NCBI GenBank assembly: GCA_963839535.1
Contig: CAWIVF010000006.1
Coordinates: forward strand, 447,559-511,558
Reading direction: 5' to 3'
Source: RHKX01 sp963839535
Lineage (GTDB): Bacteria > Actinomycetota > Thermoleophilia > Solirubrobacterales > 70-9
DNA length: 64,000 nucleotides
Shown here: in pieces, positions 22,607 to 32,381 of the stretch
How positions within the stretch are numbered: position 1 is the first letter of the stretch
How the letters are laid out: each line of letters opens with the position of its first letter
The notes under the pieces: model-generated
Told to the model about the DNA's origin: nothing
Database searches by the model: none
What the model saw: only the letters and a program-made list of their open reading frames with translations
Translations under genes and position numbers: made by a program

Positions 22607-24417
22607 TCAGTTTCCGAACAGGTATCCCAGGAGATCGTCGTTCGCCGAAGCGGCACTGCTCGTCGAGGCCGCCGGGCCGGATGCCGCGATCGCGACGCTG
22701 CTTGCCGAGGACGCCGCCGCCCTCGGGGCCGCCGAGGACGCCGTCGAGGCCGGGGATGCCGACGCCGTCGCCGACCGGCGGCACGGGCTGGCCGGGCGTT
22801 CCGACCTCGCCCTCGCCGGTGTCGTCCGGCGTCAAGCCGGACCCGGTGCCGTCGCCGTCGCCATCCGCGCCGGTCCCGTCGTCCGAGCCGGCTGCGTCGC
22901 CGCCCTCGCCGTCGGCGGCGCTCGTCTCGACCTGCTTCTTGCCGCTCGCCCTGAGGGTGCCGCTCGGATTGCAGATCGACGTGTCGGTCGAGCCCTCCGG
23001 GCAGACGCTCGGGTCATACGGGGGCAGGTTCGGGCCCGTGTTGAGACCAGGCTGGTTGTCGCCCAGCCAGGCGACGCAGCGGTTCGCCTGGAGTCACATC
23101 GGTCGTCGCGCCGGAGTCGTCGAGGTTCGGCACCCCGTGCTCGGCTGCCCCCGGGCCGGGCCCGTCGGCGTCGTACTCGCCGGCGTTGTACTCGTGGCAC
23201 GGCCCGCTGCCGACCTCGAAGATCGAGAAGTGGAGGAGATGGCCGATCTCGTCGTACTGGTTGATCGCGCCGGGCTGGTAGTAGACGTAGTTGAGGAGGC
23301 CCTCGAGGCCGGTGTAGCCCGTCTCACCCTTGCGGCCCGTGTCGACGTTCGCCCGAGCGTCCGTCTCGACTGCCCGATCCGGGTCGTCGATGTCGCGGAG
23401 GAACTTGGCGAGGTTGTCGGCCACCGAGAAGGAGTTCTTCGCCGCTTCTCCGAGCTGGTTGATCTCGTCCCGGCCCTCCTCGAGCGCCTCCTGACCGACG
23501 ACCGCGGTCTTGCCGAGGCTGATCAGCGAGTCGGCTGCGGCGGGGTTGAAGTCGGGCAGGTTGCGGGACAGCGTGTTGAGGCCCGGGGCGGCCGCGCGCA
23601 GATCGGCCAGCAGCGGGGTGCTCTCGACCGCGAGGCCGTTGAGGTCGACCATCGTCGGCTCGAGCTCGGCGAGGAAGTCGTCGAGGAGGGCGAAGTTCTG
23701 GGAGAGGTCGTCGCGCCGCTCGGCCGAGGCCGCGGCGGTCTCGTTCGTCTCCTCGATGAACCGCACGACGTCCGCGCGGCGCCTGGCGAGCTCGCCGATG
23801 ATCTTGTCGGAGTCGACGTTGAGGTCGCGGATGGTCGTGGCCTGCTGGGCGAGGAGCCGGAAGACCTCCTCCGTCTCGCGCAGCGCCGGCGCGCCGCGGC
23901 GGATCGCCTCGTTGAGGTTGTCCGCGTTGCCGGCGAGGCCGGTGCCGAACTCGTTGATCAGCACCCGCAGGCGGTCGCGGAACGGCATCCGCATCGCGCT
24001 CAGCACGAGGTCCTGCTGGACGGTCTGCTCGGTCTGCTCGACCGGGATGTCGGGGTCTTCGGAACGCTCCTCGTCGCTGCCCGTGGCCTCCTCGATCGGC
24101 GGGCCCTTCGGCGAGCAGTCGATGAAGTACTCCGCGATCAGCGACTGCGGCTGGGTGCCGCAGACCGTGTCCTCGCCGAGCACCGCGACCGGGCCCGAGA
24201 GCTCGACCCGGGCGACCGCGCGCTTCTCGGAGTTGATGTAGAGGTCCGAGATCGTGCCCGCCTCCACGCCGGCGACCTTCACCGGCGAGCCGTTGACGAG
24301 GCCGAAGGCGTTGTCCATCTCGATGAAGTAGACCCGCGAGTCGTCGCCGCTCGCGGTTGCGGCGAGCCCCGCGATCGAGCCGGCCAGGAGCGTGAAGATG
24401 ATTGCGAGGCGTCTCAT
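22607..24417 (-). CDS. MCE-family protein (2nd), two +1 frame breaks
   Basis: A short N-terminal signal/anchor (LAIIFTLLAGSIAGLAATASG) precedes the MCE domain (MDNAFGLVNGSPVKVAGV). The helical region is long. After frame correction at about 23091 (ACT[C]CAG) and 22700 (AAG[C]AGC) the C-terminus is a Gly/Asp-rich low-complexity tail ending LLGYLFGN. ATG overlaps the stop of the first MCE gene (ATGA). Confidence 0.82.
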
Positions 24418-25829
24418 TGGCCGGGGGGAACGATTGAAGGGTCGCAGTTAACGGGTCCGCCGTATGCCGCCGGGTTGTTCTGATCGGTGAAGGGGTTCGA
24501 TCCATCGTCCGCCGGACGCTCGTTCGAGCCGGGGCAGCGCCTGTAGTTGCCGATGTCGAAGAGGTCGGTCGCCGGTGGTCTGCAGCGCGCCGGCGAGGTC
24601 GACGATCGGCAGGCCGTTGGCGGCCAGGCTGAAGGTGTTGAAGGTCGTGCCGATCCGGCCGATGCCGCCGTTGGCGTCGGTGATGCCCGAGTGGCCGAAG
24701 TCGTCGAACCAGCCGGTCAGCTCCGGCTGGTAGGCGCGGAAGAAGGCGAGCTCGTTGAGCGAGTCCTGCAGGGCGGTGGTCGCTCTCCGGGAAGGCGCCC
24801 TGACGCTGCTGCGCCGTTGTCGCGGTAGGGGCCGATCGCGATCTTGGCCAGGTTCGGCTGCAGGCGGGTCAGGTCGACGAGGTCGTCGTCCTTGCCGGGG
24901 TCGGAGACGATCTCGTCGAGGTCGCGGATCGTCGGGACGAGGTCGGCTGCTGCGGCGCGGAAGTTGGCGAAGAAGGGCCGCAGGCGGACGGCGACGGGCT
25001 TGGAGGCATCGACGAGCGGGTCGACGTCGTCGAGGGCGGCGCGGAGGTTGACCGAGGTCGTGTTGAAGTCGCGCATGAACGGCGGCAGCGCGTTGATCGA
25101 CTCCGCCAGGGCGGTGCGCTGGTTGGCCAGGGCGCCCATCATCGTGTTGAGGTTGCCGATCAGGGCGCTGATGTCGTCGCGTCGGGAGGCGAGGGCGCCG
25201 GAGAGCTGGGAGCCGTCGACGATCAGCTGCTCGAGCGCGGGGGTGTCGCGGGTCAGCTCGCTGAAGGTGCGGCGCGAGGTGCTCAGGAACGGGTTGAGGT
25301 ACTTGAAGCCCTCGTTGGTCTGCTGGCCGACTCCCTGGGTCGAGCGGGCGAATCCCTTGACCACCTTCTTGAAGTCGGCGGCGGTCTCCTCGTTGAGGGT
25401 GTTGAAGATCTCGTCGAGGTCGACCTCGGAGATCGTCTCGGTCTGGTCCATCGTGCCGCCGCTTTCGATCTCCTCGCCGCCCTGGCCCTCGGGCGGCATC
25501 GTCAGCTCGATCTGGCGGTTGGCGACGCCGGAGAGCGAGAAGGAGCGGATCTGGGCGATCGTGCCGCGCTGCAGGGGGGCGCGATCCTCGTCGACCGTGA
25601 AGGTGATCAGCGCGTTGCCGTCGTCGGAGAGCTCGATCTTGGAGACCTTGCCGGCCGGGGTGCCGCCGATCGTGACGACCTCGCCGCCGACGAGCTGGGA
25701 GGCGTTGGTGAACTCGGCGGTGACCTCGTAGGACTTGCCGGAGCCGCCGGAGGTGAGGAGCAGGACGACGACGACCACGACCGCGGCGAGGGCCCCCAGG
25801 ACCACGATTCGACCTGCAACTGACTTCAA
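24414..25829 (-). CDS. MCE-family protein (1st), three +1 frame breaks
   Basis: TTG start at 25829 chosen because LKSVAGRIVVLGALAAVVVV matches the usual anchor-proximal N-terminus and GGGAGAG lies upstream; longer in-frame starts would run through the promoter. MCE domain: AEFTNASQLVGGEVVTIGG. Breaks at about 24812, 24781 and 24570 are each cured by skipping one base, giving a tail with RRCPGSN and VNCDPS and a stop that overlaps the next gene's ATG (ATGA). Confidence 0.82.
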
Positions 25830-25880
25830 GTTGTTTTTCGTCTCTCCCGTACCCAGCTGCGAAACCGCAGCGGCAAGCGA

Positions 25881-25909
25881 AGCTAACAGGGGTTTCAAGC
25901 GGCTGTCAA
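25881..25909 (-). promoter_or_regulatory. Promoter of the MCE operon (TTGACA-N17-TTAGCT)
   Basis: On the minus strand TTGACA (25904-25909) and TTAGCT (25881-25886) are separated by 17 bp. Predicted start lies near 25874, leaving a leader of about 45 nt before the TTG of the first MCE gene. It is one of the best sigma-70-type matches in the window. Confidence 0.7.
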
Positions 25910-26074
25910 CGAGGAACCGCCCGCTCCAGGGCGTCATTTCATGCCAAATCCCACGAATCCTGGGTTGAGTTGGCATTAAGGGTCCCGGCGGGGTCCTGTC
26001 GGCCGCCTACCGCGCCCGCGGTTGATTCGGGTTACGAGTGACCGGCTCAGGCGGCAGGATCCGGGCCGGGTGGT

Positions 26075-26080
26075 TAGGAT
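26075..26080 (+). promoter_or_regulatory. -10 box (TAGGAT), leaderless lemA
   Basis: TAGGAT, 7 bases, then ATG at 26088. No Shine-Dalgarno sequence precedes that ATG, so a leaderless transcript is the simplest reading. Confidence 0.5.
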
Positions 26081-26087
26081 GCCGCGC

Positions 26088-26645
26088 ATGCTGATCGCAC
26101 TCATCGTCGTCGTCGCAGTCGTCCTGCTCCTCGGCCTCATCTTCGTCCTGATCCGCAACGGGATCATCGGCAGCCGCAACCGCGTCGACGAGTCCTGGAG
26201 CGGCATCGACGTCCAGCTCAAGCGCCGCCACGACCTCGTCCCGAACCTGGTCGAGACCGTCAAGGGCTACGCGACGCACGAGCAGCAGACCTTCACCCGG
26301 GTCACCCAGGCCCGCGCCGACGCGATGAAGGCGCAGAGCGTCGAGGCGACCCAGGAGGCCGAGGCGAAGCTCTCCGGCTCCCTCACCGACCTGCGCGCCG
26401 TCGCCGAGCAGTACCCCGACCTGCGCGCGACGGAGAACTTCCAGCAGCTCTCCCGCAACCTGAGCGAGATCGAGGACGAGATCCAGGCCGCCCGCCGGAT
26501 CTACAACTCCAACGTCCAGGCCTACAACACCAAGATCCAGATCTTCCCGAACTCGATCGTCGCCAACTCCGGCGGATTCACCGCCCGCGAGTTCTTCGAG
26601 ATCGAGAACGCCGCGGACCGCGAGCCGGTCCAGGTCCAGTTCTAG
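26088..26645 (+). CDS. lemA: LemA family protein
   Basis: 185 residues with one N-terminal membrane helix (IALIVVVAVVLLLGLIFVLI) and the LemA body: NRVDESWSGIDVQLKRRHDLVPNLVETV, ENFQQLSRNL, YNSNVQAYN and a FPNSIVA end block. LemA proteins are four-helix envelope proteins of unclear function. ATG at 26088 is preferred over 26079 or 26022 because of the leaderless promoter. Divergent from the MCE operon. Confidence 0.92.
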   Translation: MLIALIVVVAVVLLLGLIFVLIRNGIIGSRNRVDESWSGIDVQLKRRHDLVPNLVETVKGYATHEQQTFTRVTQARADAMKAQSVEATQEAEAKLSGSLTDLRAVAEQYPDLRATENFQQLSRNLSEIEDEIQAARRIYNSNVQAYNTKIQIFPNSIVANSGGFTAREFFEIENAADREPVQVQF

Positions 26646-26658
26646 AGCGCCCCGCGCA

Positions 26659-27121
26659 CTACTCGGTCTCGCCGGTGGCGATGCGTTGCAGCGTCACCCA
26701 GCCGGCAGCCCGGGCGTAGAGCTTGTAGAGCCGGAAGCCCTGGGCCCACACCGGGCGGCATGAGGAGTCGAACACCTGGGCCGCCTCCTCGTCGGTGAGC
26801 GCGGGCGCCGAGATGCCCGAGTCCTCCAGGTTGATCTGACTGCGGACGTCCTCGATCGTGGCCAGCCGCTCGCCCTCGTCGGCCTCGTTCCAGTCGCGGC
26901 ACTCGACCAGGGAGGCGACCGACCCCGCGGTCATCTCGCCGACGGGCTCGGTGCCCGAGATGTCGACCACCTCGCCCTCGCGGGTGGTCTGCTCCGCTTC
27001 GCCGTCGGTCCCCGACGCCGCCGAGTCGGAGCCGCAGCCGGCAGCGGCCAGCGCGGCCGCGGCCAGCGTGACCGCCAGCGCCCTTGTGGGCTCTAGCCCT
27101 GCGGACCGTAGGAGATCTCAC
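26659..27121 (-). CDS. Small lipoprotein, one +1 frame break near the signal peptide
   Basis: From the GTG at 27121 the N-region RSPTVRRARAHK is basic. Skipping one base at about 27082 then gives ALAVTLAAAALAAAGCGSDS, a textbook lipobox (LAAAGC). Without the shift no ATG/GTG/TTG precedes the signal peptide. The mature part is acidic, about 115 residues, with two Cys (VECRDW, SSCRPVW), and ends IATGETE. Function unknown. It overlaps the end of the beta-helix gene by 29 bases. Confidence 0.6.
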
Positions 27122-29250
27122 CGGCGAGCTCCTCGACCCACTCGGTGATCCGGGCGCCGGCGTCACCGTCGCCGAACTTCCGCTGCGTCTTCAGCTCCGC
27201 GGCCTGTGCGGCCTTCGCGGCGGCCGAGCCCGGCTTCGGCGGCGTGTTGAACCAGGTGCACGCCGGTGCATCGAGCTCCCCGGTCTCCCACTGGCCGTAG
27301 CAGGCGAGCAGCCCCGGGACCTTGGCGCTGTAGCCCGGTCCACCGACGCTCGTCTCGCAGTCCTCCGGCAGGAAACCGGGCATCGACTGACCGGGCTCGG
27401 GCGCGAGCGGCGGGTCGGCCGTCAGGCTGTCCCTGGTCCCGTCGGAGCCGGTGTTGTCGAACCAGCAGTTGCCCGTGTTCGGCGTTGCCTCGTCCCACCA
27501 GAAGTCGACGCCGTTCGGAGCCTTCTTCGGGTCGGACTTCAGCGTCGTCTGGTTGCCGAACTTGGTCAGGGCGGAGTGCGGCTCGAAGTCAGGCGGCACC
27601 TCGCCCATGTGGTTGCCCGAGTACTGGTTCGCGCACGAGGTCGAGATGCCGCTCGCTCTGGTCGGTGGGGCAGTGGGTGTCCTCGTCCACCGCGCCCTCC
27701 GCCTCGCCCGCGATCGCGTCGGGGATCGAGACCAGCATCGTGCCCTGGCGCCAGTTGTCGAACACCCAGTTGTTCTCGAACCGGCCGTCGTTGTTGCCCG
27801 GCCAGAAGAACCCTGTGCCGACCGGCTGGGGCACCAGAGCCTCGAACGGGTTCTCGGCCCGGTAGACGTCGAGGTTGTTGGCGTAGAACCAGTTCTTGTC
27901 GATCTTCATGCCGTCGGCGGGGAAGCCGGGGTGGCCGGGCGCCGAGAGGGTGTCGGTCGTCAGCCCGTTCGCGTTCCCGTAGAAGTGGTTCTGCGTGACG
28001 TGGACGGAGTTGCCCATCGACCCGCTGTAGCCCATCGCCGATCCGTGCAGGTCGCACTTCTTGATCGTCGTGTTGTAGCGGGCCTCGGGGTAGAACGACT
28101 CCTTGCGGAACTCGCCCGTCTGGGGTGAGGCGCCGGGGTAGACGACCGCGTCGCCGGAGCCGAAGCCGTCGCAGTTCTTGACCATGTTGTGGTCGGTCGT
28201 GAAGCTGAGGTGCCCGTAGTCGGCGTTCCAGAAGAACTTCACCCGGTCGAGCAGGATGCCGTCGGTCTCCTCCGTGTAGAAGCCGTGCTCCTTCGCGCCC
28301 CGCATGAGGAAGTTACGGCCGACGAAGCCGTCCGAGCGGTCGGTCCGCAGCACGACGTGCTTGGCGAAGCAGGGGTTGTCGGCTTCGTCGTCGGTGTGGC
28401 ACTCCGAGGACGGGCGGTTGCCACCGGGCCGCGCCTTCGCCTTCTTGGCGTTCGTGTAGTTCTTGCCGGCGTCGAAGATGACGTCCTCGGGCTTGACCCC
28501 CGAGCCCTCGAGCTGCATGTTGCAGCGCACGCACTTGCCGAGCTCCTGCTCGGGAATGCCGTGACGGTCGGCCCGCGGTGGAGCCAGTGGCTCACCCTCG
28601 ACCGCCCGCCCCTGGACGTAGATCAGGTTCTGGTCGTTCGAGCAGGTCGCCTGGTACTCGTAGCTCGGGGTCAGCGCGCCGCTCTGATCCTCCTGGAGCA
28701 TCGACGGGTTGCAACGGGGATCGTTGACGGGGGCCTTGCGCGATGCCTTCTCGCGGTAACGGCCGGGCATGACGACGACTCGATCGTTGTTGCCGGAGTC
28801 GTCGATCGCCGCCTGGACGGAGTTGTACTTGCACTTCTTCGCGAACTTGGCGTTGAGCTTCTCGAGCTTCTCAGCGTCCTTCTTGCTGAACTTCTCCTTG
28901 CCCTGGCTGGGCCGCAGCACGTAGCCGCCGCCGTCGCGGGCCTGGCGGATCGACTTCTCGAGGAGGTTGAGGGAGGGGCCTGCGTCCTTGCCCTTGCAGA
29001 CCACGCGCACCTCGCCGGGACCCTTGCCCGAGGCGGCGGAGCTGAGCGTCCGCGCGTCCGGCACCTCGCCGCCGGCGGCGGGCTTGACCGCGCTGTCGGG
29101 GGCGGGGTCGGGCCAGTAGGAGGGCCGCTCGAGGTGGGCCAGCGCAAGCGCCGGGAGAGCAAGCAGCGCCAGCGTCGCCGCGACGATGAGGCCTGCGATC
29201 CTGCCGCCCGCCGAACGGTTCGTCGTCCTCTGCCCACTCAACCCACTCAT
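27093..29250 (-). CDS. Secreted right-handed beta-helix protein, one +1 frame break
   Basis: About 718 residues. ATG at 29250 with AGGG upstream starts a signal peptide (IAGLIVAATLALLALPALALA). The central part carries repeated short strands with Asn/Asp turns (NFLMRGAKEHGFYTEETDGI, VKNCDGFGSGDAVVYPGA, NHFYGNANGL), as in parallel beta-helix/pectate-lyase-like folds. A break at about 27657 is cured by skipping one base. Cys-rich C-terminal half. May bind or cleave polysaccharide; no catalytic residues can be assigned. Confidence 0.7.
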
Positions 29251-29393
29251 CTCAAACCCTCTCTGACGCGAAAACGGATGGCGATGCCCCGATACCAAAG
29301 CAAGGGACACGGCCTTGCACGACGAGTGTAACCCGTTTGAAACGTAGAGCGGACACCGGCTCTGCGACACGAGTCTCACACCCCAGAACGACA

Positions 29394-29416
29394 GCGACCC
29401 GCCAGTAGCGGGTCGC
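29394..29416. terminator. Hairpin after the superoxide dismutase gene
   Basis: GCGACCCGC and GCGGGTCGC pair perfectly over 9 bp around the 5-base loop CAGTA, 33 bp beyond the sod stop. On the minus strand only a weak T-rich tract follows, so it may be a rho-independent-like or processing hairpin. Confidence 0.5.
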
Positions 29417-29448
29417 AGTCGGCTCTTGTTCACCGTCTCGTGGGGAGC

Positions 29449-30054
29449 TCAGGCCACCGCGTCGTAGCGACGGCCGACCTCTTCCCAGTTGACGACGTTC
29501 CAGAAGGCATCGATGTAATCGGGACGCTTGTTCTGATACTTGAGGTAGTAGGCGTGCTCCCAGACGTCGATCCCGAGCAGCGGCGTATTGCCGGCCGAGA
29601 TCGGCGAGTCCTGGTTCGGGGTCGAAACGACCTCGAGGCCGCTGCCGTCGTGCACCAGCCATGCCCAGCCGGAGCCGAACTGGCCGATGCCGGCCGCCTT
29701 CACCTTCTCCTTCAGCGAGTCGAGATCGCCGAAGGCCTCGTTGATCGCGTCGCCCAGCGCGCCGGAGGGCTCGCCGCCACCGTCGGGGCTCATCGTCTTC
29801 CAGAAGAACGTGTGGTTGGCGTGGCCACCGGCGTTGTTGCGGACCGGCCCCTGCTTGTCGGAGGGCAGATCGTCGAGCGACTTGAGGACCTCGTCGACGT
29901 CCTTGTCGGCCCACTCGCTGCCCTCGAGGGCGGCGTTGGCCTTGTCGACGTAGGCCTGGTGATGCTTGTCGTGGTGGACGCGCATCGTCTCCTCGTCGAT
30001 GTGGGGCTCGAGCGCGTCGTAGTCGTAGGGAAGATCGGGGACTTCGTAGGCCAT
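29449..30054 (-). CDS. sod: Superoxide dismutase (Fe/Mn type)
   Basis: Converts superoxide to peroxide and oxygen. 201 residues, normal length. Metal ligands are in HHDKHHQAYV, the HANHTFFW helix and DVWEHAYY; GQFGSGWAWLV is the family core. The ATG is preceded by AAGGAG at good spacing. Fe versus Mn preference is not decided here. Single gene with its own promoter region and terminator. Confidence 0.96.
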   Translation of the reverse strand: MAYEVPDLPYDYDALEPHIDEETMRVHHDKHHQAYVDKANAALEGSEWADKDVDEVLKSLDDLPSDKQGPVRNNAGGHANHTFFWKTMSPDGGGEPSGALGDAINEAFGDLDSLKEKVKAAGIGQFGSGWAWLVHDGSGLEVVSTPNQDSPISAGNTPLLGIDVWEHAYYLKYQNKRPDYIDAFWNVVNWEEVGRRYDAVA

Positions 30055-30112
30055 GGTGGGCTCCTTCGGTTCGCTCTGTCGCTTCAGTTGCGGATTCGGT
30101 GTGTGCATCCAA

Positions 30113-30118
30113 TCTATA
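30113..30118 (-). promoter_or_regulatory. Candidate -10 box (TATAGA) of sod
   Basis: The minus strand has TATAGA about 60 bases before the sod ATG. No good -35 lies 17 bp further upstream, so the assignment is tentative. Confidence 0.3.
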
Positions 30119-30171
30119 CCCGCTCTCCCGCCGCCCGATTCATCCGCGCCTGAGCACCGCTGGGCGCCCCG

Positions 30172-30177
30172 TAGGAT
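30172..30177 (+). promoter_or_regulatory. -10 box (TAGGAT) of the acetoacetyl-CoA synthetase gene
   Basis: TAGGAT lies 12 bases before the ATG at 30190, giving a leader of only a few nucleotides. Confidence 0.35.
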
Positions 30178-30189
30178 GCGCCCGAGCCG

Positions 30190-32205
30190 ATGTCCGACGC
30201 CGTTCCGAAGCAGCTCTGGGAGCCCTCGCCGGAGCGGATCGAGCGCGCCGCGATCACCCGCTTCGCCCGCGCCCACGGGGTCGACGGCGACTACGAGTCG
30301 CTCTGGCGCTGGTCGGTCGATGACGTCGAGCGATTCTGGCGGGCGATCTGGGACCACTTCGACGTCGGGCCGGACCCGGGCCCGGCCCTCGGCGCCCGCG
30401 AGATGCCCGGGACCGAGTGGTTCCCCCAGGCTCGCGTCAACTACGCCGAGCGCATCTTCGCCGGCAAGGCCGACGCGGACGTGGCCCTGCGCCACGCCTC
30501 CGAGCTCCGCGACCTCGGCGAGTGGACGTGGGGCCGCCTCCGCGCCGAGACCGCGCGCATCCGCGCCGGGCTGATCGCCCTCGGGGTGAGCGAGGGCGAC
30601 CGCGTCGCCGCCTACATGCCGAACATCCCGGAGACGATCGCCGCCTTCCTCGCCTCGGCATCGCTCGGCGCGGTCTGGAGCTCGGCGGCGCCGGAGTTCG
30701 GCGCCCGCTCGGTGATCGACCGCTTCGCGCAAATTCAGCCGCGCGTTCTCCTCACGGTTGATGGCTACCGCTACGGCGGCCGCGACTTCGAGCGCGGGGC
30801 GATCGTCGACGAGATCGCCGCCGAGATCCCGGGGCTCGAACGAGTGGTCCGGCTCGGCTATCTCGACGGCTCCGGCTGGGAGGACGACTTCCTCGGCCCG
30901 CCCGACGCCGGCCTCGAGTTCGCCGACCTCCCCTTCTCCCACCCGCTCTGGGTCCTCTACTCCTCCGGCACGACCGGCCTGCCGAAGCCGATCGTGCACT
31001 CGCAGGGCGGCATCCTGCTCGAGCACCTGAAGAAGATGCACCTCCACCTCGACGCGCAGCGGGGTGACCGCGTCTTCTGGTTCACCACCACCGGTTGGAT
31101 GATGTGGAACTTCCTCGTCGGCGTGCTCCTCACCGAAGCGTCGATCGTGCTCTTCGACGGCAACCCCGGCCACCCCGACCTCGGCGCCCTCTGGGACCTC
31201 GCCGACGAGGCCGGGATCACGACCTTCGGCACGAGCGCGAGCTTCATCGCGAGCTGCATGAAGGCCGGGGTCGAGCCCGCCGAGGGCAGGGACCTGAGCC
31301 GGCTCGAGGCGGTCGGCTCGACCGGCTCGCCGCTCTCCCCCGAGGGCTTCGACTGGGTCTACGAGAAGCTCGGCTCGGAGACCTGGCTGTTCTCGACCTC
31401 GGGCGGCACCGACGTCTGCACCGCCTTCGTCGGCGGCGTCCCGACGCTGCCCGTCCACGAGGGCGAGCTGCAGGCGCGGGCGCTCGGCGCCGACCTGCAC
31501 GCGTTCGATCCCGAGGGGAACGAGCTCGTCGGCGAGGTCGGCGAGCTGGTCATCACCCAGCCGATGCCCTCGATGCCGATCTTCTTCTGGGGCGACGAGG
31601 ACGGCAGCCGGCTGCGCGAGAGCTACTTCGACACCTATCCGGGGGTCTGGCGCCACGGCGACTGGGTCGAGATCACCGACCGCGGGACGGCGATCATCTA
31701 CGGCCGCTCCGACTCGACGATCAACCGCGGCGGCATCCGGATGGGCACGAGTGAGATCTACCGGGCGGTGCTGTCCCTGGACGAGATCGCCGACGCCCTC
31801 GTCGTCGACGTGCCGCGCACCGGCGAGGAGAACTGGATGCCCCTGTTCGTCGTGCTCGCCGAGGGTGCCGAGCTCGACGATGACCTGACCCGGCGGATCG
31901 CCGCGCGGGTCCGCGAGCACTGCTCGCCGCGCCACGTCCCCAACGAGGTGCGGGCGATCGCCGAGATCCCGCGCACGCTCTCGGGCAAGGTCCTCGAGGT
32001 CCCGGTCAAGCGGATCCTGATGGGCACCCCAATCGACGAGGCGGCAAGCCGCGAGTCCCTGGCGAACCCGAAATCATTGGACCCATTCGTAGAACTAGCC
32101 GACCGGGAAGCTCGGCCTAGGCCGAAGCCGTACTACTTGCCGCCGAGGCGACCCTCCACCCGGGCAGACCGGACGCGAAGCGGTCTTCCTCCCATCTGGC
32201 GGTAG
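30190..32205 (+). CDS. Acetoacetyl-CoA synthetase
   Basis: ATP-dependent activation of acetoacetate (acyl-adenylate-forming superfamily). 671 residues: the N-terminal acs-type extension, WVLYSSGTTGLPKPIVHSQGG as the phosphate-binding loop, FTTTGWMMWNFLVG typical of acetoacetate ligases, STSGGTDVC, GDWVEITDRG and the C-terminal LSGKVLEVPVKR lysine motif. The last about 30 residues (from ARPRPKPYYLPP) are encoded by a repeat element rather than ligase sequence, so the ancestral stop was probably earlier. Links to leucine or ketone-body use with the carboxylase at 2.6-4.2 kb. Confidence 0.9.
   Translation: MSDAVPKQLWEPSPERIERAAITRFARAHGVDGDYESLWRWSVDDVERFWRAIWDHFDVGPDPGPALGAREMPGTEWFPQARVNYAERIFAGKADADVALRHASELRDLGEWTWGRLRAETARIRAGLIALGVSEGDRVAAYMPNIPETIAAFLASASLGAVWSSAAPEFGARSVIDRFAQIQPRVLLTVDGYRYGGRDFERGAIVDEIAAEIPGLERVVRLGYLDGSGWEDDFLGPPDAGLEFADLPFSHPLWVLYSSGTTGLPKPIVHSQGGILLEHLKKMHLHLDAQRGDRVFWFTTTGWMMWNFLVGVLLTEASIVLFDGNPGHPDLGALWDLADEAGITTFGTSASFIASCMKAGVEPAEGRDLSRLEAVGSTGSPLSPEGFDWVYEKLGSETWLFSTSGGTDVCTAFVGGVPTLPVHEGELQARALGADLHAFDPEGNELVGEVGELVITQPMPSMPIFFWGDEDGSRLRESYFDTYPGVWRHGDWVEITDRGTAIIYGRSDSTINRGGIRMGTSEIYRAVLSLDEIADALVVDVPRTGEENWMPLFVVLAEGAELDDDLTRRIAARVREHCSPRHVPNEVRAIAEIPRTLSGKVLEVPVKRILMGTPIDEAASRESLANPKSLDPFVELADREARPRPKPYYLPPRRPSTRADRTRSGLPPIWR
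32161..32202. repeat. Structured repeat, copy A (degenerate right arm)
   Basis: Left arm CGGGCAGA and core CCGGACGCGAAGCGG match copy C exactly, while the right side is altered (TCTGGCGG). GACCG/CGGTC offers an alternative stem around the core. It lies inside the 3' end of the acetoacetyl-CoA synthetase reading frame. Confidence 0.6.
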
Positions 32206-32219
32206 CTACTTGCCGCCAG
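32196..32219. terminator. Hairpin at the end of the acetoacetyl-CoA synthetase gene
   Basis: CTGGCGG (32196-32202) and CCGCCAG (32213-32219) form a 7-bp perfect stem spanning the stop codon. No T tract. CTACTTGCCGCC inside it repeats an upstream copy at 32133-32144, so copies A and B may be a roughly 73-bp tandem duplication. Confidence 0.4.
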
Positions 32220-32233
32220 GTCCCGGCCCGGCT

Positions 32234-32272
32234 CCCGGCCAGAGCGGACGCGAAGCGGAGCATCTGGCCGGG
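32234..32272. repeat. Structured repeat, copy B
   Basis: CCCGGCCAGA (32234-32243) and TCTGGCCGGG (32263-32272) are perfectly complementary over 10 bp around a 19-base core that matches copy C at 17 of 19 positions and contains GCGAAGC. It lies between the acetoacetyl-CoA synthetase gene and the tRNA 3' end. Confidence 0.75.
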
Positions 32273-32284
32273 GTGATCTAAATA

Positions 32285-32358
32285 TCGGGGCGCCCGGATT
32301 TGAACCGGGGACCTCACCGACCCGAACGGTGCGCGCTACCAAGCTGCGCCACGCCCCG
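32285..32358 (-). tRNA. tRNA-Pro (anticodon CGG)
   Basis: 74 nt cloverleaf: acceptor CGGGGCG with CGCCCCG, D arm GCGC/GCGC, anticodon stem CACCG/CGGTG with loop TTCGGGT giving anticodon CGG, T arm CCCGG-TTCAAAT-CCGGG, discriminator A. CCA is not encoded. It reads the CCG codon, heavily used in this G+C-rich genome. Confidence 0.96.
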
Positions 32359-32381
32359 ACGACGGCGCAGTATAGAACCGC

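Noticed and set aside
16342..24483. Several long plus-strand ORFs opposite the MCE genes
   Set aside because: They mirror the MCE codons; no start signals or recognisable domains, and the opposite strand has complete MCE features.
13340..24820. General programmed +1 frameshifting as explanation for the breaks
   Set aside because: No common heptamer, rare codon or stop at the sites, and up to three events in one gene; insertion errors explain the data better. Kept only as a test in the findings.
24414..25829. MCE genes as pseudogenes
   Set aside because: All restored frames keep family motifs, overlapping start/stop junctions and no in-frame stops, which is unlike decay.
32285..32358. tRNA-Pro as an integration (att) site
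   Set aside because: No integrase, no direct repeat of the tRNA 3' end and no mobile genes nearby; the adjacent repeats have a different structure.
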